From Caballeronia sordidicola (GTDB taxonomy: Bacteria > Pseudomonadota > Gammaproteobacteria > Burkholderiales > Burkholderiaceae), in contig NZ_JNFG01000014.1 of NCBI RefSeq assembly GCF_000729995.1, positions 1 to 64,000 of the forward strand: a stretch of 64,000 nt of DNA. The letters run 5' to 3'. Shown here in pieces: positions 18,516 to 29,233 of the stretch. Position 1 is the first letter of the stretch. Every line of letters starts with the position of its first letter. The notes beneath the pieces are model-generated. The model made no database searches. It was not told where the DNA came from and saw nothing but the letters and a program-made list of their open reading frames with translations. The position numbers were made by a program, and so were the translations under genes.

Positions 18516-19708
18516 TGACGATGCGCGGACTCATCTGGTTTGTGCTGCTGTTCGCGGCAGCTGCGGGCCTGGCGCTCGTTGGCGTCTTCGACGGCGGGCA
18601 AGTGCTGCTGGTCATGCCGCCGTATCGGGTGGATATATCGCTGAATCTGTTCGTGGTGGCGCTGGTCGTGTCGTTCATCGTGATCTACGCCGTGCTTCGC
18701 GCCGTTCGCAGCGTGCTGAAAATGCCGCAACGGGTGTCGGCGTACCGGACCCGCTCGCGGCTCGCGAAGGCCAATGCGGCGTTACGCGATGCCATCGGCC
18801 ATTTGTATGCGGGACGTTTTTCGAAGGCGGAGAAATCGGCGCGCGATTCCCTTATCGCCGATGAAAATGCGGGTGCGGCCGGGCTGATCGGCGCCAAGGC
18901 GGCGCACGAGATGAACGAATACGCGCGTCGCGACGAATGGCTCGCCAAGGTGCAGGACAGCGACTGGCAGGACGCTCGGTTGATGGCCACCGCCGACATG
19001 CGCGCCGATGGCCGCGATGCGGACGGCGCGCTGGTTGCGCTGACCGAAATGCAGGCGCAGGGCGGCCGGCGTCTGCGTGCGCAGCAGATTGCGTTGCGCG
19101 CACAGCAGCAGTTGAAGAACTGGGGCGAAGTGCTGAAACTGGTCAAGACGCTGGAGAAACGCGAGGCGCTGCATCCTGCGGTCGCGGTGCGTTTGCGTCA
19201 GGTCGCGGCGGAAAATCTGCTGCGTGACCGAAGGCACAATCCGGACGCTTTGCTGGAGTTCTGGCAGTCGTTATCGGCAACTGAACGGCAATCGCCTCGT
19301 CTTGCTGACCTTGCCGCCGAATTGCTGATCGCGCTGGATCGAAGGAACGACGCGCGCAAGATTGTTGAAGAAGCGTTGAATCACAACTGGGACGCGCGGC
19401 TGTTGCGGCGTTACCCGGATTGCGCGTCACCGGGCGACGCATTGCCGTTGATCCAGCGCGCCGAAGCATGGCAGAAGGAGCGCACCGAAGACGCGGACCT
19501 GATGTTCACGCTTGGGCGGCTGTGCCTGCATCAGCAGTTGTGGGGCAAGGCGCAGGCGTTCCTGGAGTCGGCATTGAAGCTCGCCGATAACGAACCGTTG
19601 AAGATTCGCACGCATCGGGCGCTGGCTCGTTTGCATGAGCAACTCGGCGATAGCGAAAAAGCGAGCCTGCACTATCGCGAGAGCGCGCTGGCAATGAATG
19701 TAGTTTGA
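18512..19708 (+). CDS. hemY: HemY-like tetratricopeptide membrane protein of the heme operon
   Basis: 398 aa. Two N-terminal transmembrane segments (about residues 5-25 and 43-63) are followed by the HemY_N region and a long cytoplasmic or periplasmic alpha-helical TPR-like domain rich in Ala/Leu/Arg (for example ALARLHEQLGDSEKASLHYRES near the C-terminus). This is the proteobacterial HemY of the hemCDXY operon, whose biochemical role is not firmly known. It is not the protoporphyrinogen oxidase that shares the name. It overlaps the hemDX stop codon by 4 bases, so its translation is coupled. The adjacent ATG at 18515 is an alternative start. Confidence 0.92.
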   Translation: MMTMRGLIWFVLLFAAAAGLALVGVFDGGQVLLVMPPYRVDISLNLFVVALVVSFIVIYAVLRAVRSVLKMPQRVSAYRTRSRLAKANAALRDAIGHLYAGRFSKAEKSARDSLIADENAGAAGLIGAKAAHEMNEYARRDEWLAKVQDSDWQDARLMATADMRADGRDADGALVALTEMQAQGGRRLRAQQIALRAQQQLKNWGEVLKLVKTLEKREALHPAVAVRLRQVAAENLLRDRRHNPDALLEFWQSLSATERQSPRLADLAAELLIALDRRNDARKIVEEALNHNWDARLLRRYPDCASPGDALPLIQRAEAWQKERTEDADLMFTLGRLCLHQQLWGKAQAFLESALKLADNEPLKIRTHRALARLHEQLGDSEKASLHYRESALAMNVV

Positions 19709-19725
19709 GTTTGTCGGGCTTTGAG

Positions 19726-19777
19726 AAAAACCGCTGGCTTCTTTCGTTTTCGAATTAGAAAGATACCCGCGGTTTTT
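19726..19777. terminator. Probable bidirectional terminator between hemY and tolC
   Basis: AAAAACCGC (19726-19734) pairs with GCGGTTTTT (19769-19777) across a 34-nt loop. It ends in six T on the plus strand and reaches the tolC stop codon. The long loop makes it weaker than the other terminators in the window. Confidence 0.5.
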
Positions 19778-21288
19778 TATTGCGGCATCTGGCGGCGGCC
19801 AACCGCATTCGTTTTACGCGCCGCCGCACCCGGATGCGGCACGCTTGGCGCCACCGGCAATGCGGTCAGCGCGGTATCGTCGGTGGGCGAGAGCAGCATG
19901 TTGAGCGAGAGCACATCGCTATCGGTCAGGCTCGCTGTTGATGCTTTCAGCTTCAGCGAATTGATCAGCGTGTCGTAGCGGGCTTTGGCGAGATCGCGCC
20001 GTGCCGAAAAGAGCTGATCCTGTGCGTTGAGCACATCTATGTTGATCCGCACGCCCACCTGATACCCCAGCAGATTCGATTCAAGCGACGTCCGTGCCGA
20101 CTGTTCAGCCGTTTCGAGCGCGCGGACCTGTGCAAGTCCACTCGATACCCCCAGAAACGCCTGTCGCGCCGATAACGCCGCCGAACGCCGCGCCGCGTCC
20201 AGATCCGCTGCCGCCTTGTCTTCCAGCGCAAGTGTCTGGCGCACGCGGCTCTGCGTCGCGCCGCCTTCGTACAAGGGAATAGTGAGCTGAACGCCCACGG
20301 TCGCGTTGGTGTAATACGCGCCGTAATTGCCCAGTTCGGCTGCCGCTGCCGGAACCTCCGGCGAAAGCGTATTCGCGCCGCTCCCAAAACCGCCGCCGAA
20401 ATTCCCGCCGAAGTTGCCGGCGCCCGCCGCGCCCAGGCTGTTTTTCCCGTAACTTGCGATCAGATCGAGCGTCGGGTAATGACCGGCCTTCGCCTTCAAT
20501 GTCTCGCGCTGCGAATTTGCCACGGACAGTTGCTTGAGCACGACCTGATAGTTCGCGTCGCGTGCCATATCGACCCATTGCTGCATGTCGGCGGGAACGG
20601 GCGGCGGCAGCGTCACGCCGCGTGCGAGGCCGTCCACCCGCGTCACCGGATGCCCGACGATCTGTTCCAGCGCCGCCAGTTTCACCTCAAGATCGTTCTG
20701 CGCCGCAATTTCCTGCGAGATCGCCTGATCGTATTTGGCCTGGGCTTCGTTGGTATCGGTGATGGTCGACTGGCCAACATCGAACGAGCGTTTCGCCGAT
20801 TCAAGCTGCTCGGCAATCGATGCCTTCTGCGAACGCACGATGGCCACGCTGTCCTGCGCGGAAAGGGCGTCGAAGTACGCTTGGCCAAGCCGCACGATCA
20901 GGTCCTGACGGGCGGCTGCGAACTGCGCCTGCGCGGACGTCAGGGCAATCTGTCCTTGTTGATAACCTTGCCAGCTCGCGACGTTAATGAGCGGTTGCGT
21001 CAGCGAAACCGTATAACCGTTGCTGTTGCCCGTCGATGCAGGGAAACCGCCGCCGAATTCGGTGCGCTGCTCGCTGGCGGTCGCCGTCGCCGAGAGTTGC
21101 GGCAACAGTTTCGCGCGGGCCTGGGGTAATTGCTCGCTGTCGGCGGTGAGGCCGGCGCGGGCGCTCTGCAACTGCGCGTCGGTTTCAAGCGCTTCGTCGT
21201 AAAGCTGGTTGAGACTCACGGCCGAAGCCGGCGAGCATGCAAACCCGGCGCCGAGACTGCATAGCGCGAGTGCGAACATCGGGCGCAT
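19777..21288 (-). CDS. tolC: TolC-family outer membrane efflux channel
   Basis: 503 aa. The signal peptide is cleaved after SPASA (about residue 23). The mature protein begins VSLNQLYDEALETDAQLQ, typical of TolC proper, with two internally duplicated OEP helical/beta domains and a long coiled-coil composition. The Gly/Asn-rich insert FGGNFGGGFGSGAN near residue 295 is an unusual loop. TolC trimers form the exit duct for type I secretion and RND or MFS pumps; no pump or adaptor gene is next to it. It lies 72 nt downstream of a rhodanese gene and a pcm gene on the same strand, the common Burkholderia order pcm-rhodanese-tolC, so they are probably one operon. Confidence 0.95.
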   Translation of the reverse strand: MRPMFALALCSLGAGFACSPASAVSLNQLYDEALETDAQLQSARAGLTADSEQLPQARAKLLPQLSATATASEQRTEFGGGFPASTGNSNGYTVSLTQPLINVASWQGYQQGQIALTSAQAQFAAARQDLIVRLGQAYFDALSAQDSVAIVRSQKASIAEQLESAKRSFDVGQSTITDTNEAQAKYDQAISQEIAAQNDLEVKLAALEQIVGHPVTRVDGLARGVTLPPPVPADMQQWVDMARDANYQVVLKQLSVANSQRETLKAKAGHYPTLDLIASYGKNSLGAAGAGNFGGNFGGGFGSGANTLSPEVPAAAAELGNYGAYYTNATVGVQLTIPLYEGGATQSRVRQTLALEDKAAADLDAARRSAALSARQAFLGVSSGLAQVRALETAEQSARTSLESNLLGYQVGVRINIDVLNAQDQLFSARRDLAKARYDTLINSLKLKASTASLTDSDVLSLNMLLSPTDDTALTALPVAPSVPHPGAAARKTNAVGRRQMPQ

Positions 21289-21360
21289 GGGATTCGTCCG
21301 GGACCGGTGAGCGGAGGGCAGAGCGACTAAAACGAGAACGCTAAAGCGAAAGCGGACGGA

Positions 21361-21684
21361 TCAGTACGTGGGAACAGTTGGGTCGACCTGACGCGACCAT
21401 GCGTCGATACCGCCGAACAGGTTGAACACGTGCGTAAAGCCGCGGGATTCCAGGAACATGCCGACCTGCGCGCTACGGGCGCCGTGGTGGCAGATGCAGA
21501 CGATCTGCGCTTCGTCGTCCAGTTCTTCGCTGCGGGCCGGGATATCGCGCATCGGGATGACGACAATATTCGGGAGCTTGGCGGTTTGAATTTCCCATGG
21601 TTCGCGAACGTCGAGCAGGACAGGGGCGGGACGCGATGTATCGGCGAGCCATTCGGCCAGTTCGGGTGCGGACAGATTTTGCAT
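21361..21684 (-). CDS. Single-domain rhodanese-like sulfurtransferase
   Basis: 107 aa, one rhodanese domain filling the protein. The active-site loop CHHGARS has the catalytic Cys65 and Arg70 of the CxxGxR pattern. VLLDVREPWE near residue 25 is the usual second signature. Cytoplasmic, probably handling persulfide sulfur; the two-His loop does not define the donor. It lies between pcm (159 nt upstream) and tolC (72 nt downstream) on the same strand. Start at ATG 21684 (MQNLSAPELAEWL). Confidence 0.92.
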   Translation of the reverse strand: MQNLSAPELAEWLADTSRPAPVLLDVREPWEIQTAKLPNIVVIPMRDIPARSEELDDEAQIVCICHHGARSAQVGMFLESRGFTHVFNLFGGIDAWSRQVDPTVPTY

Positions 21685-21843
21685 GGGATTCCGGTGAAAG
21701 TGGTTAGCGACGGCGAGCCGGGCGGCCCTCCAGTGCTACCCGCACAGACAAATATGCAGCTTGCAACTTGATGCTTCGGACTCGCCGCAATGAGGCCAAA
21801 ACTAGCTCCAGGGCGAGTCCGAACGTGAAACCAGGCCGTCGTA

Positions 21844-22497
21844 TCAGAACTTGAAGCGCGACGGCTGCACAGCGTTCTTGAGCGGCGGGATCAGCGTTTC
21901 GAAGATATCGGCGACGCGGAATTGCTTTTCGTCCACGCGCGTAATGATCTGCGCCTTCATGACCGGCGCGCCACCGACAAACGCTGCCAGCCGGCCACCG
22001 ATCTTCAATTGATCGAGGAATTCCTGCGGCAAGACCGGCAGGCCGCCCGAGACGCAGATCAGGTCGTAGGGTTCGCTCTCTTTCCAGCCGAGTGCGCCGT
22101 CACCGAGCACGACCTGCGCATTCGACACGCCGTTCGCCGCCAGGTTTTCTGCGGCCAGCTTCGCGAGTTCGGGCTCGATTTCGACGGTGGTGACAGAACG
22201 GCCACGGGCCGCGAGCAGCGCCGCCATGTAACCCGAGCCAGCGCCGATCTCCAGCACGACTTCATGTTTTTTCACGGCAAGTTCCTGCAGCACCCGCGCT
22301 TCGACTCGCGGAAACAGCATGTGTTGGCCGGCGGGCAGCGGAATTTCGAGATCCGCGAACGCGATGTTGCGATACGCGGCCGGAACGAAATTTTCACGCT
22401 TGACGATCGACAGCAGGTTCAGGACGTCCTGGTCCAGCACATCCCAGGGACGGATCTGCTGTTCGATCATGTTGAAACGCGCTTGCTCGATGTTCAT
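21844..22497 (-). CDS. pcm: Protein-L-isoaspartate O-methyltransferase family protein
   Basis: 217 aa. SAM-dependent methyltransferase with motif I VLEIGAGSGYMAALLA (about residues 79-94), followed by VTTVEIEPELAKLA and the substrate-side LICVSGGLPVLP. The family repairs isoaspartyl residues in damaged proteins. Members in the pcm-rhodanese-tolC cluster of betaproteobacteria are shorter on the C-terminal side than E. coli Pcm is on the N-terminal side, and their activity is inferred. The start MNIEQARFNMIEQQIRPW is the conserved beginning. Confidence 0.92.
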   Translation of the reverse strand: MNIEQARFNMIEQQIRPWDVLDQDVLNLLSIVKRENFVPAAYRNIAFADLEIPLPAGQHMLFPRVEARVLQELAVKKHEVVLEIGAGSGYMAALLAARGRSVTTVEIEPELAKLAAENLAANGVSNAQVVLGDGALGWKESEPYDLICVSGGLPVLPQEFLDQLKIGGRLAAFVGGAPVMKAQIITRVDEKQFRVADIFETLIPPLKNAVQPSRFKF

Positions 22498-22666
22498 GTT
22501 CAGTCTGCGGGTCGATCGACCGTTGGGGTGGAGTTGACGTAACGACTTGACGTACTGCAGCGCCGTAAATAAGGCGAAAATCGAAGAGAGATTGTAGCAA
22601 ATAGCAGGCGGCTTTCGCTGGCACGCGTGGGCGGGGCTGCAGGGCCGGCGTCCCGACCGCGACGGA

Positions 22667-23287
22667 TCAATGGGGCAGCCGGACGTCCAGCTTGAGTGTG
22701 GCCAGCCGTGCGATCAATATAAACCCAGTCGATACCAGCACGTTGTACACCCCTTCCAGCCCCAGCCAGTCCAGTCCGAGATATAGCCAGCAACCCGCGA
22801 GCGCACACACCGCATAGGGGCGCGAATCGCGCAGGATCAGCGGCACCTCGTTGCACAGCACGTCGCGCATGATGCCGCCGAACACCCCCGTCATCACGCC
22901 CATCATGGCTGCCGTGAACGCGGGCATCTGCGCATCGAGTGCAATCGACGTCCCCGAAATGCTGAACAGGCCCAGTCCGATGGCGTCTGCAATCAGCAGC
23001 GCGCGCTGATCGAACAGGCGTGTGGTCGTGCGCAGCAGCAACGGCGCAAAAATCGCCATGAGGAAGATGACGATCACATAGTCCTGATGCTGGACCCAGT
23101 AGAACGGCCGGCGCGAGAGCAGCACATCGCGCATCGTGCCGCCGCCAAAAGCGGTGGCGAGCGCCACCAGAAAGGCCCCGACAACATCCAGCCGGCGCTT
23201 TCTCGCTTCGATCAACCCGGAAATCGCATACGCGAAGATCGCGAACGCCTCCATGATCGAGATGGCCAGCGTGAGCCTGGGATGCAC
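22667..23287 (-). CDS. TRIC-type trimeric cation channel (UPF0126, YicG family)
   Basis: 206 aa with about seven transmembrane helices and the internal duplication of the family. Each repeat carries its glycine motif, FGGGTMRDVLL in the first half and FGGIMRDVLCNE in the second. Prokaryotic TRIC proteins are trimeric monovalent-cation channels of the inner membrane. I chose GTG 23287, preceded by AAAGGGGC 9 nt upstream, which gives a family-length protein; the ORF is open to 23458 but that part belongs to the smr gene. The start is only 2 nt after the smr stop codon, so the two are an operon. Confidence 0.92.
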   Translation of the reverse strand: MHPRLTLAISIMEAFAIFAYAISGLIEARKRRLDVVGAFLVALATAFGGGTMRDVLLSRRPFYWVQHQDYVIVIFLMAIFAPLLLRTTTRLFDQRALLIADAIGLGLFSISGTSIALDAQMPAFTAAMMGVMTGVFGGIMRDVLCNEVPLILRDSRPYAVCALAGCWLYLGLDWLGLEGVYNVLVSTGFILIARLATLKLDVRLPH

Positions 23288-23289
23288 GT

Positions 23290-24126
23290 TTACAGCCCCT
23301 TTCGCTGGTCGCGCCGCTGATCGGAATCCCGGTCTTGCGGATGACTGTGATGCTGCGGCGAGCCGCCGGGCTGAAGCAGCACGAGCACGGCGCCCGCGCC
23401 GCCGTCGTGCGGCCGCGCCTGACAGAATGCGATCACTTCCTCTTTCTGCACGAGCCACGCGCGCACTTTGCCCTTGAGCACCGGTTCGCGTCCGATCGAC
23501 CCAAGTCCCTTGCCGTGGATCACGCGCAGGCAGCGCAGCCCGCGTTTCACCGCTTCACGGATAAATTCCGATAACGCCTCGCGCGCTTCCTCGCGCCGCA
23601 TGCCGTGCAGGTCGAGTTGCGCCTGCACGATCCACGCGCCACGCCGGAGCTTGCGCACCACTTCCTGACGCACGCCGTGGCGGCAGTAGGAGAGGGTGTC
23701 GTCGGTATCGAGCAGGCTTTCGGGATCGTATTCATCGGAGAGCGCTTCGTGCAGGACGGCTTCTTCATCCAGGCGCGTCTGGAGTGGCAGCGGCGACGGC
23801 GGCACGCGCGGCAGCGGCATGCGGGGCGGGACTTTGAGCGGCGCCACCTCACCGATCGAACGACGGAACACGTCCGCGTCCGCCACGGTTTCGCGTTCGG
23901 CCATCACGGCGGCGGCGCGCTGTATCTTGCGTTTGGCGGCTTCCGCTTCGAGAGAGCGGCGCAGGGTGCCGAGCCCGGCGAGGCCATCGCGTTTCAAGGC
24001 CGCCGACAATTCTTCCGGCGTTGGCGCACCGGCCTTGGGCGAAGCGGCGGCGATAGCAGACGCAGACGTGGAGTCGCGCTGGCGTCTCAGCTTGGGTTCG
24101 TTCGGATGGGGCAGGTTCTTGGGCAT
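23290..24126 (-). CDS. Smr/MutS2-C domain protein
   Basis: 278 aa. The N-terminal two thirds are charged and Ala/Arg-rich with little predicted order (residues 1-80), then the linker common to YdaL/SmrA-like proteins. The C-terminal Smr domain (about 190-278) contains LDLHGMRREEA and HGKGLGS, the two Smr signatures. Related proteins are endonucleases acting on RNA or branched DNA, and SmrB cleaves mRNA at collided ribosomes. The length and single domain resemble SmrA/YdaL more than SmrB. ATG 24126 gives MPKNLPHPNEPKLRRQ; the frame is open to 24288. Confidence 0.88.
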   Translation of the reverse strand: MPKNLPHPNEPKLRRQRDSTSASAIAAASPKAGAPTPEELSAALKRDGLAGLGTLRRSLEAEAAKRKIQRAAAVMAERETVADADVFRRSIGEVAPLKVPPRMPLPRVPPSPLPLQTRLDEEAVLHEALSDEYDPESLLDTDDTLSYCRHGVRQEVVRKLRRGAWIVQAQLDLHGMRREEAREALSEFIREAVKRGLRCLRVIHGKGLGSIGREPVLKGKVRAWLVQKEEVIAFCQARPHDGGAGAVLVLLQPGGSPQHHSHPQDRDSDQRRDQRKGL

Positions 24127-24267
24127 TGCACGGTTGAAGAAAATGCACGGCGGCGAAACACGGTTCTCGCCGCTTCCGGAAACCCTTTTTAACATGGGAA
24201 GGGGAAAAATCGGCGCGTCGGGTGTTTTCTTAACCGTTTTCATCCAGCATCGACGGTGCTCAAAACG

Positions 24268-24307
24268 AAAAAACGCCGGCCGATCCAAGGGATCGCCACC
24301 GGCGTTT
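24268..24307 (-). terminator. trxB terminator
   Basis: AAACGCCGG (24271-24279) pairs with CCGGCGTTT (24299-24307). On the minus strand a T-run follows (the A-run at 24268-24273). It lies about 90 nt beyond the trxB stop codon. Confidence 0.8.
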
Positions 24308-24395
24308 CATTGCTTTGTACCCGGCGAACCGGAGCGTATTCAGAATACAGGCGGAGCTTAGCGTGTCAATCAGTCCGCGCTGCCTTTCCCGTCGC

Positions 24396-25771
<1,376 letters not shown>

Positions 25772-28087
25772 ATGGCAAAAGCTACCTATTCTGCAAGCGC
25801 GCAGGCATTGCCGCACCGCATGTCGCGCCTTTTCACCGAAATTCGATGGATCTTGCAGGTCGCGCTCGGCGTGTTCCTGCTCATGGCGCTGGTGAGCTAC
25901 AGCCGCCACGATCCAAGCTGGACCCACGCCGCCCAAGTCGACCAGATCGCCAACTGGGCGGGTCGCGTGGGCGCGTGGACAGCAGACATCCTGCTGCTTT
26001 TGTTCGGGCTGTCGGCCTATTGGTGGGTCGTGTTGCTGGTTCGGCGGATCATCGCGAATTATCGGCGGATCACGAATCAGGAAGCGGCTGATGACGCTCC
26101 GGCGAAAGATCGCACCTGGCTGGCCGAGGCGTTCGCGTTCGTGCTGGTGCTGGCCGCCAGCGACGGTCTTGAAGCGTTGCGGATGTGGTCGCTCAAGGTG
26201 CAGATGCCGCGTCAATATGCATCGGGCGGCGTGGTTGGCGAAGCGATTGCGCACGGGGTTTCGCACGCATTGGGTTTCACCGGCGCTACGTTGTTCCTGC
26301 TGATCGCGCTGGCGATCGGTTTGTCGCTGTATTTCAACTTCTCCTGGCTGTCCGTTTGCGAAAAAACTGGCGATGCCATCATGGCGACCATCACGGGTGC
26401 GAGGATGCGCCGCGAGGCGGGCCGCGACCGCAAGCTGGGTGAAGTTGCAGCTGTAAAGCGCGAAGGCAAGGTGGTGCGCGGGCGCGTGAAGATCGAGGAG
26501 CAGGAGCCGGTCATGATCGTGCCGCCGGTCGCGCCGGCCAAATCGGCGCGTGTGGAAAAGGAAAAGCAGGTGCCGCTTTTCACCGATCTCCCCGGCGATT
26601 CCACGCTGCCGCCGCTGGCTCTGCTCGACGCCGCGCCGGAAGTGAAGGAAACCATTTCCGCCGATACGCTCGAATACACGTCGCGGCTGATCGAGAAAAA
26701 GCTGAAGGATTTCGGTGTGGAAGTGGCCGTGGTGGCCGCATACCCGGGTCCGGTCGTGACGCGATACGAGATCGAGCCGGCAACGGGTGTGAAGGGCTCG
26801 CAGATCGTCGGGCTGGCGAAGGATCTGGCGCGCTCGCTGTCGCTCGTCTCCATCCGCGTGGTCGAGACCATTCCGGGCAAGAATTTCATGGCGCTGGAGT
26901 TGCCGAATCAGCGCCGCCAGACCGTGCGTCTGTCCGAAATCCTCGGTTCGCAGGTTTATGCCGATGCCGCTTCACCCCTGACCATGGGTCTCGGCAAGGA
27001 TATTGGCGGTAAGCCGGTATGTGCCGACCTAGCGAAGATGCCCCACTTGCTGGTGGCGGGCACCACGGGCTCGGGCAAGTCGGTGGGTATCAACGCGATG
27101 ATCCTGTCGCTGTTGTACAAAGCCACCGCCGACGAAGTCCGCATGATCCTCATCGACCCGAAGATGCTCGAAATGAGCGTCTACGAAGGCATTCCGCATC
27201 TGCTCTGTCCCGTCGTCACCGACATGCGGCAAGCCGGTAACGCGCTCAACTGGGCAGTGGCCGAGATGGAACGCCGCTATAAGCTGATGAGCAAGATGGG
27301 CGTGCGTAATCTTGCGGGCTTCAACAACAAGATCGACGAAGCCACCAAGCGCGACGAGAAGATCCCGAATCCGTTCAGCCTCACGCCGGACGAACCGGAA
27401 CCGCTTAACCGCTTGCCGACCATCGTGGTCGTGATCGACGAACTCGCCGACCTGATGATGGTGGTCGGCAAGAAGGTGGAAGAGTTGATCGCGCGGATCG
27501 CGCAGAAAGCGCGCGCAGCCGGCATTCACCTGATTCTCGCTACGCAACGGCCATCGGTGGACGTGATCACCGGCCTGATCAAGGCCAACGTGCCCACGCG
27601 GATGGCGTTCCAGGTGTCGTCGAAGATCGATTCGCGGACCATCCTCGACCAGCAGGGCGCGGAATCGCTGCTCGGCATGGGCGACATGCTTTATCTGCCG
27701 CCGGGTTCAGGGTTGCCGGTGCGCGTGCACGGCGCGTTTGTATCGGACGAAGAAGTGCATCGCGTGGTGGCCAAGCTCAAGGAGCAGGGCGAGCCGAACT
27801 ACATTGAAGGCGTGCTCGAGGGCGGCGTGCTGGGCGATGGCGAGGACGGTGCGCCAGGCGGTGCAGCAGGCGGCGGAGAAGGCGAAGCCGATCCGCTCTA
27901 CGACCAGGCCGTCGAAATCGTGATCAAGAACCGGCGCGCATCGATCTCGCTTGTGCAACGGCATCTGCGGATCGGTTATAACCGGGCAGCACGGCTGCTC
28001 GAACAAATGGAAAACTCGGGGCTCGTTTCGTCGATGTCCTCGAACGGCAATCGCGAAATCCTCACGCCGGCGCGTGAAGCTGAATAA
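25772..28087 (+). CDS. ftsK: DNA translocase FtsK
   Basis: 771 aa. Septum-located motor that pumps DNA and activates XerCD/dif dimer resolution. The N-terminal domain has four transmembrane helices (about residues 30-190). A short charged linker follows, much shorter than in E. coli FtsK. Then come the alpha/beta motor with Walker [10 protein letters not shown] (Lys436) and Walker [12 protein letters not shown], and the gamma winged helix ([11 protein letters not shown] through [15 protein letters not shown]) that reads KOPS sites. ATG 25772 begins [10 protein letters not shown]; the ORF is open from 25646 but the upstream part is the promoter region. lolA follows 21 nt after the stop codon, an order widespread in proteobacteria. 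Confidence 0.97.
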   Translation: MAKATYSASAQALPHRMSRLFTEIRWILQVALGVFLLMALVSYSRHDPSWTHAAQVDQIANWAGRVGAWTADILLLLFGLSAYWWVVLLVRRIIANYRRITNQEAADDAPAKDRTWLAEAFAFVLVLAASDGLEALRMWSLKVQMPRQYASGGVVGEAIAHGVSHALGFTGATLFLLIALAIGLSLYFNFSWLSVCEKTGDAIMATITGARMRREAGRDRKLGEVAAVKREGKVVRGRVKIEEQEPVMIVPPVAPAKSARVEKEKQVPLFTDLPGDSTLPPLALLDAAPEVKETISADTLEYTSRLIEKKLKDFGVEVAVVAAYPGPVVTRYEIEPATGVKGSQIVGLAKDLARSLSLVSIRVVETIPGKNFMALELPNQRRQTVRLSEILGSQVYADAASPLTMGLGKDIGGKPVCADLAKMPHLLVAGTTGSGKSVGINAMILSLLYKATADEVRMILIDPKMLEMSVYEGIPHLLCPVVTDMRQAGNALNWAVAEMERRYKLMSKMGVRNLAGFNNKIDEATKRDEKIPNPFSLTPDEPEPLNRLPTIVVVIDELADLMMVVGKKVEELIARIAQKARAAGIHLILATQRPSVDVITGLIKANVPTRMAFQVSSKIDSRTILDQQGAESLLGMGDMLYLPPGSGLPVRVHGAFVSDEEVHRVVAKLKEQGEPNYIEGVLEGGVLGDGEDGAPGGAAGGGEGEADPLYDQAVEIVIKNRRASISLVQRHLRIGYNRAARLLEQMENSGLVSSMSSNGNREILTPAREAE

Positions 28088-28108
28088 GGTTATCTGGAGA
28101 GTTTTTAT

Positions 28109-28810
28109 ATGCAGTCAGTTTTGGGATCGGCTTTGAAATCGGTGATGAAATATCAAGGCCGGACGATAAAAGCCGTCGTATTTGGCGCCTCCATGCTGCT
28201 GGCGTCGCAGGCTTTCGCAAGCGGTACCGAGCAATTGAAGGCGTTTATTGCGCAGGTTCACTCGGCGCATGGCAGCTTCGTCCAGCGTGAAGTGAAGGCG
28301 CCGAGCAAAGCGGCGGCATCGGCTACGCAGGGCATGGCGGCGCGGCTTGGCGGCACGTCGAGCGGCACGTTTACGTTCGCGCGGCCGGGCAAGTTCATCT
28401 GGGCGTACGACAAACCCTATGCGCAAATCCTGCAGGCTGACGGCGACAAGCTCTATGTGTACGACAAAGACTTGAACCAGGTCACTATCCGGCCGTTAGG
28501 CAACGCGCTGGGTGCGAGCCCGGCTGCGATTCTTTTCGGCAGCAACGACCTCGACAAGAATTTCACGTCGCGCGACGCGGGCGTGAAGGATGGCATCGAC
28601 TGGCTGGAACTGACGCCGAAAGCGCAGGATACGCAATTCCAGCAGGTGGGTATCGGCTTCAAGGACGGCAATCTCGAAGCGATGGAACTGCATGACGTGT
28701 TCGGCAATGTCACGTTGCTGACGTTCTCGAACATCCAGAAAAATCCGCCGCTCAAAGCCGATCAGTTCAAGTTCATCGTGCCGAAGGGCGCAGATGTGAT
28801 CAACGGCTGA
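28109..28810 (+). CDS. lolA: Outer-membrane lipoprotein carrier protein LolA
   Basis: 233 aa. Periplasmic chaperone that takes lipoproteins from LolCDE to LolB. The signal peptide contains [16 protein letters not shown], cleaved near residue 38. The mature part has the LolA beta-barrel signatures [16 protein letters not shown] and [13 protein letters not shown] segment of about 25 residues rich in Ala/Ser/Lys ([16 protein letters not shown]) is inserted early in the mature protein. ATG 28109 is preceded by GGAGAG (about 28096); Met at 28145 is an alternative. In the operon with ftsK. In related genomes rarA usually follows closely; here about 5.2 kb intervene. Confidence 0.94.
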   Translation: MQSVLGSALKSVMKYQGRTIKAVVFGASMLLASQAFASGTEQLKAFIAQVHSAHGSFVQREVKAPSKAAASATQGMAARLGGTSSGTFTFARPGKFIWAYDKPYAQILQADGDKLYVYDKDLNQVTIRPLGNALGASPAAILFGSNDLDKNFTSRDAGVKDGIDWLELTPKAQDTQFQQVGIGFKDGNLEAMELHDVFGNVTLLTFSNIQKNPPLKADQFKFIVPKGADVING

Positions 28811-29233
28811 CGCAACAGGGGCTGCCCGGATAGGTTTTCAGGCAGGCGCGAGGATTTGATGTTCCTCACGCCTAAACTTAGATAGAGCTGCGATCAAAGC
28901 TTATGACGTGACAGGCAATCTCGTATCCGTTACACCCGCTGAAATCGCGCATTGAAGACGAGGCGTGCATCGGCGTCTCCCAGCAGCGTTCCAGGTGTTT
29001 CTGCCGTTGAAGACACTTACTTGATTGAGAGTCACGATGGAGCGCCCATCAATGGCCCGGCGCAGTGCAATCGAAGTATGTATTCAGAAAGCCTCGCGTA
29101 CGCGCTCGAGGAAATTGAAGACGTAGCGCCATAGTATTGTAACTACGAAGTGAGTTGACCCATGCGACTCAACGATGTTTCAGCCATCTGACCAAACTTT
29201 ATTCAGCTAGGGATGATTTATCCCACGCCAAGA
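28811..29233. other. Gene-poor stretch at the left edge of the lolA-rarA accessory patch
   Basis: 423 bases. An imperfect hairpin (AGGCGCGAGGA at 28844-28854 with TCCTCACGCCT at 28863-28873) may end the ftsK-lolA transcript, but it lacks a T-run. The rest drifts to lower GC and contains only a 60-codon frame (28952-29134) that I do not accept as a gene. No repeat or att-like sequence recognised. Confidence 0.5.

Noticed and set aside
28952..29134. 60-codon plus-strand frame after lolA
   Set aside because: No Shine-Dalgarno, no recognised similarity, and composition not clearly protein-like; kept only as part of the gene-poor stretch.
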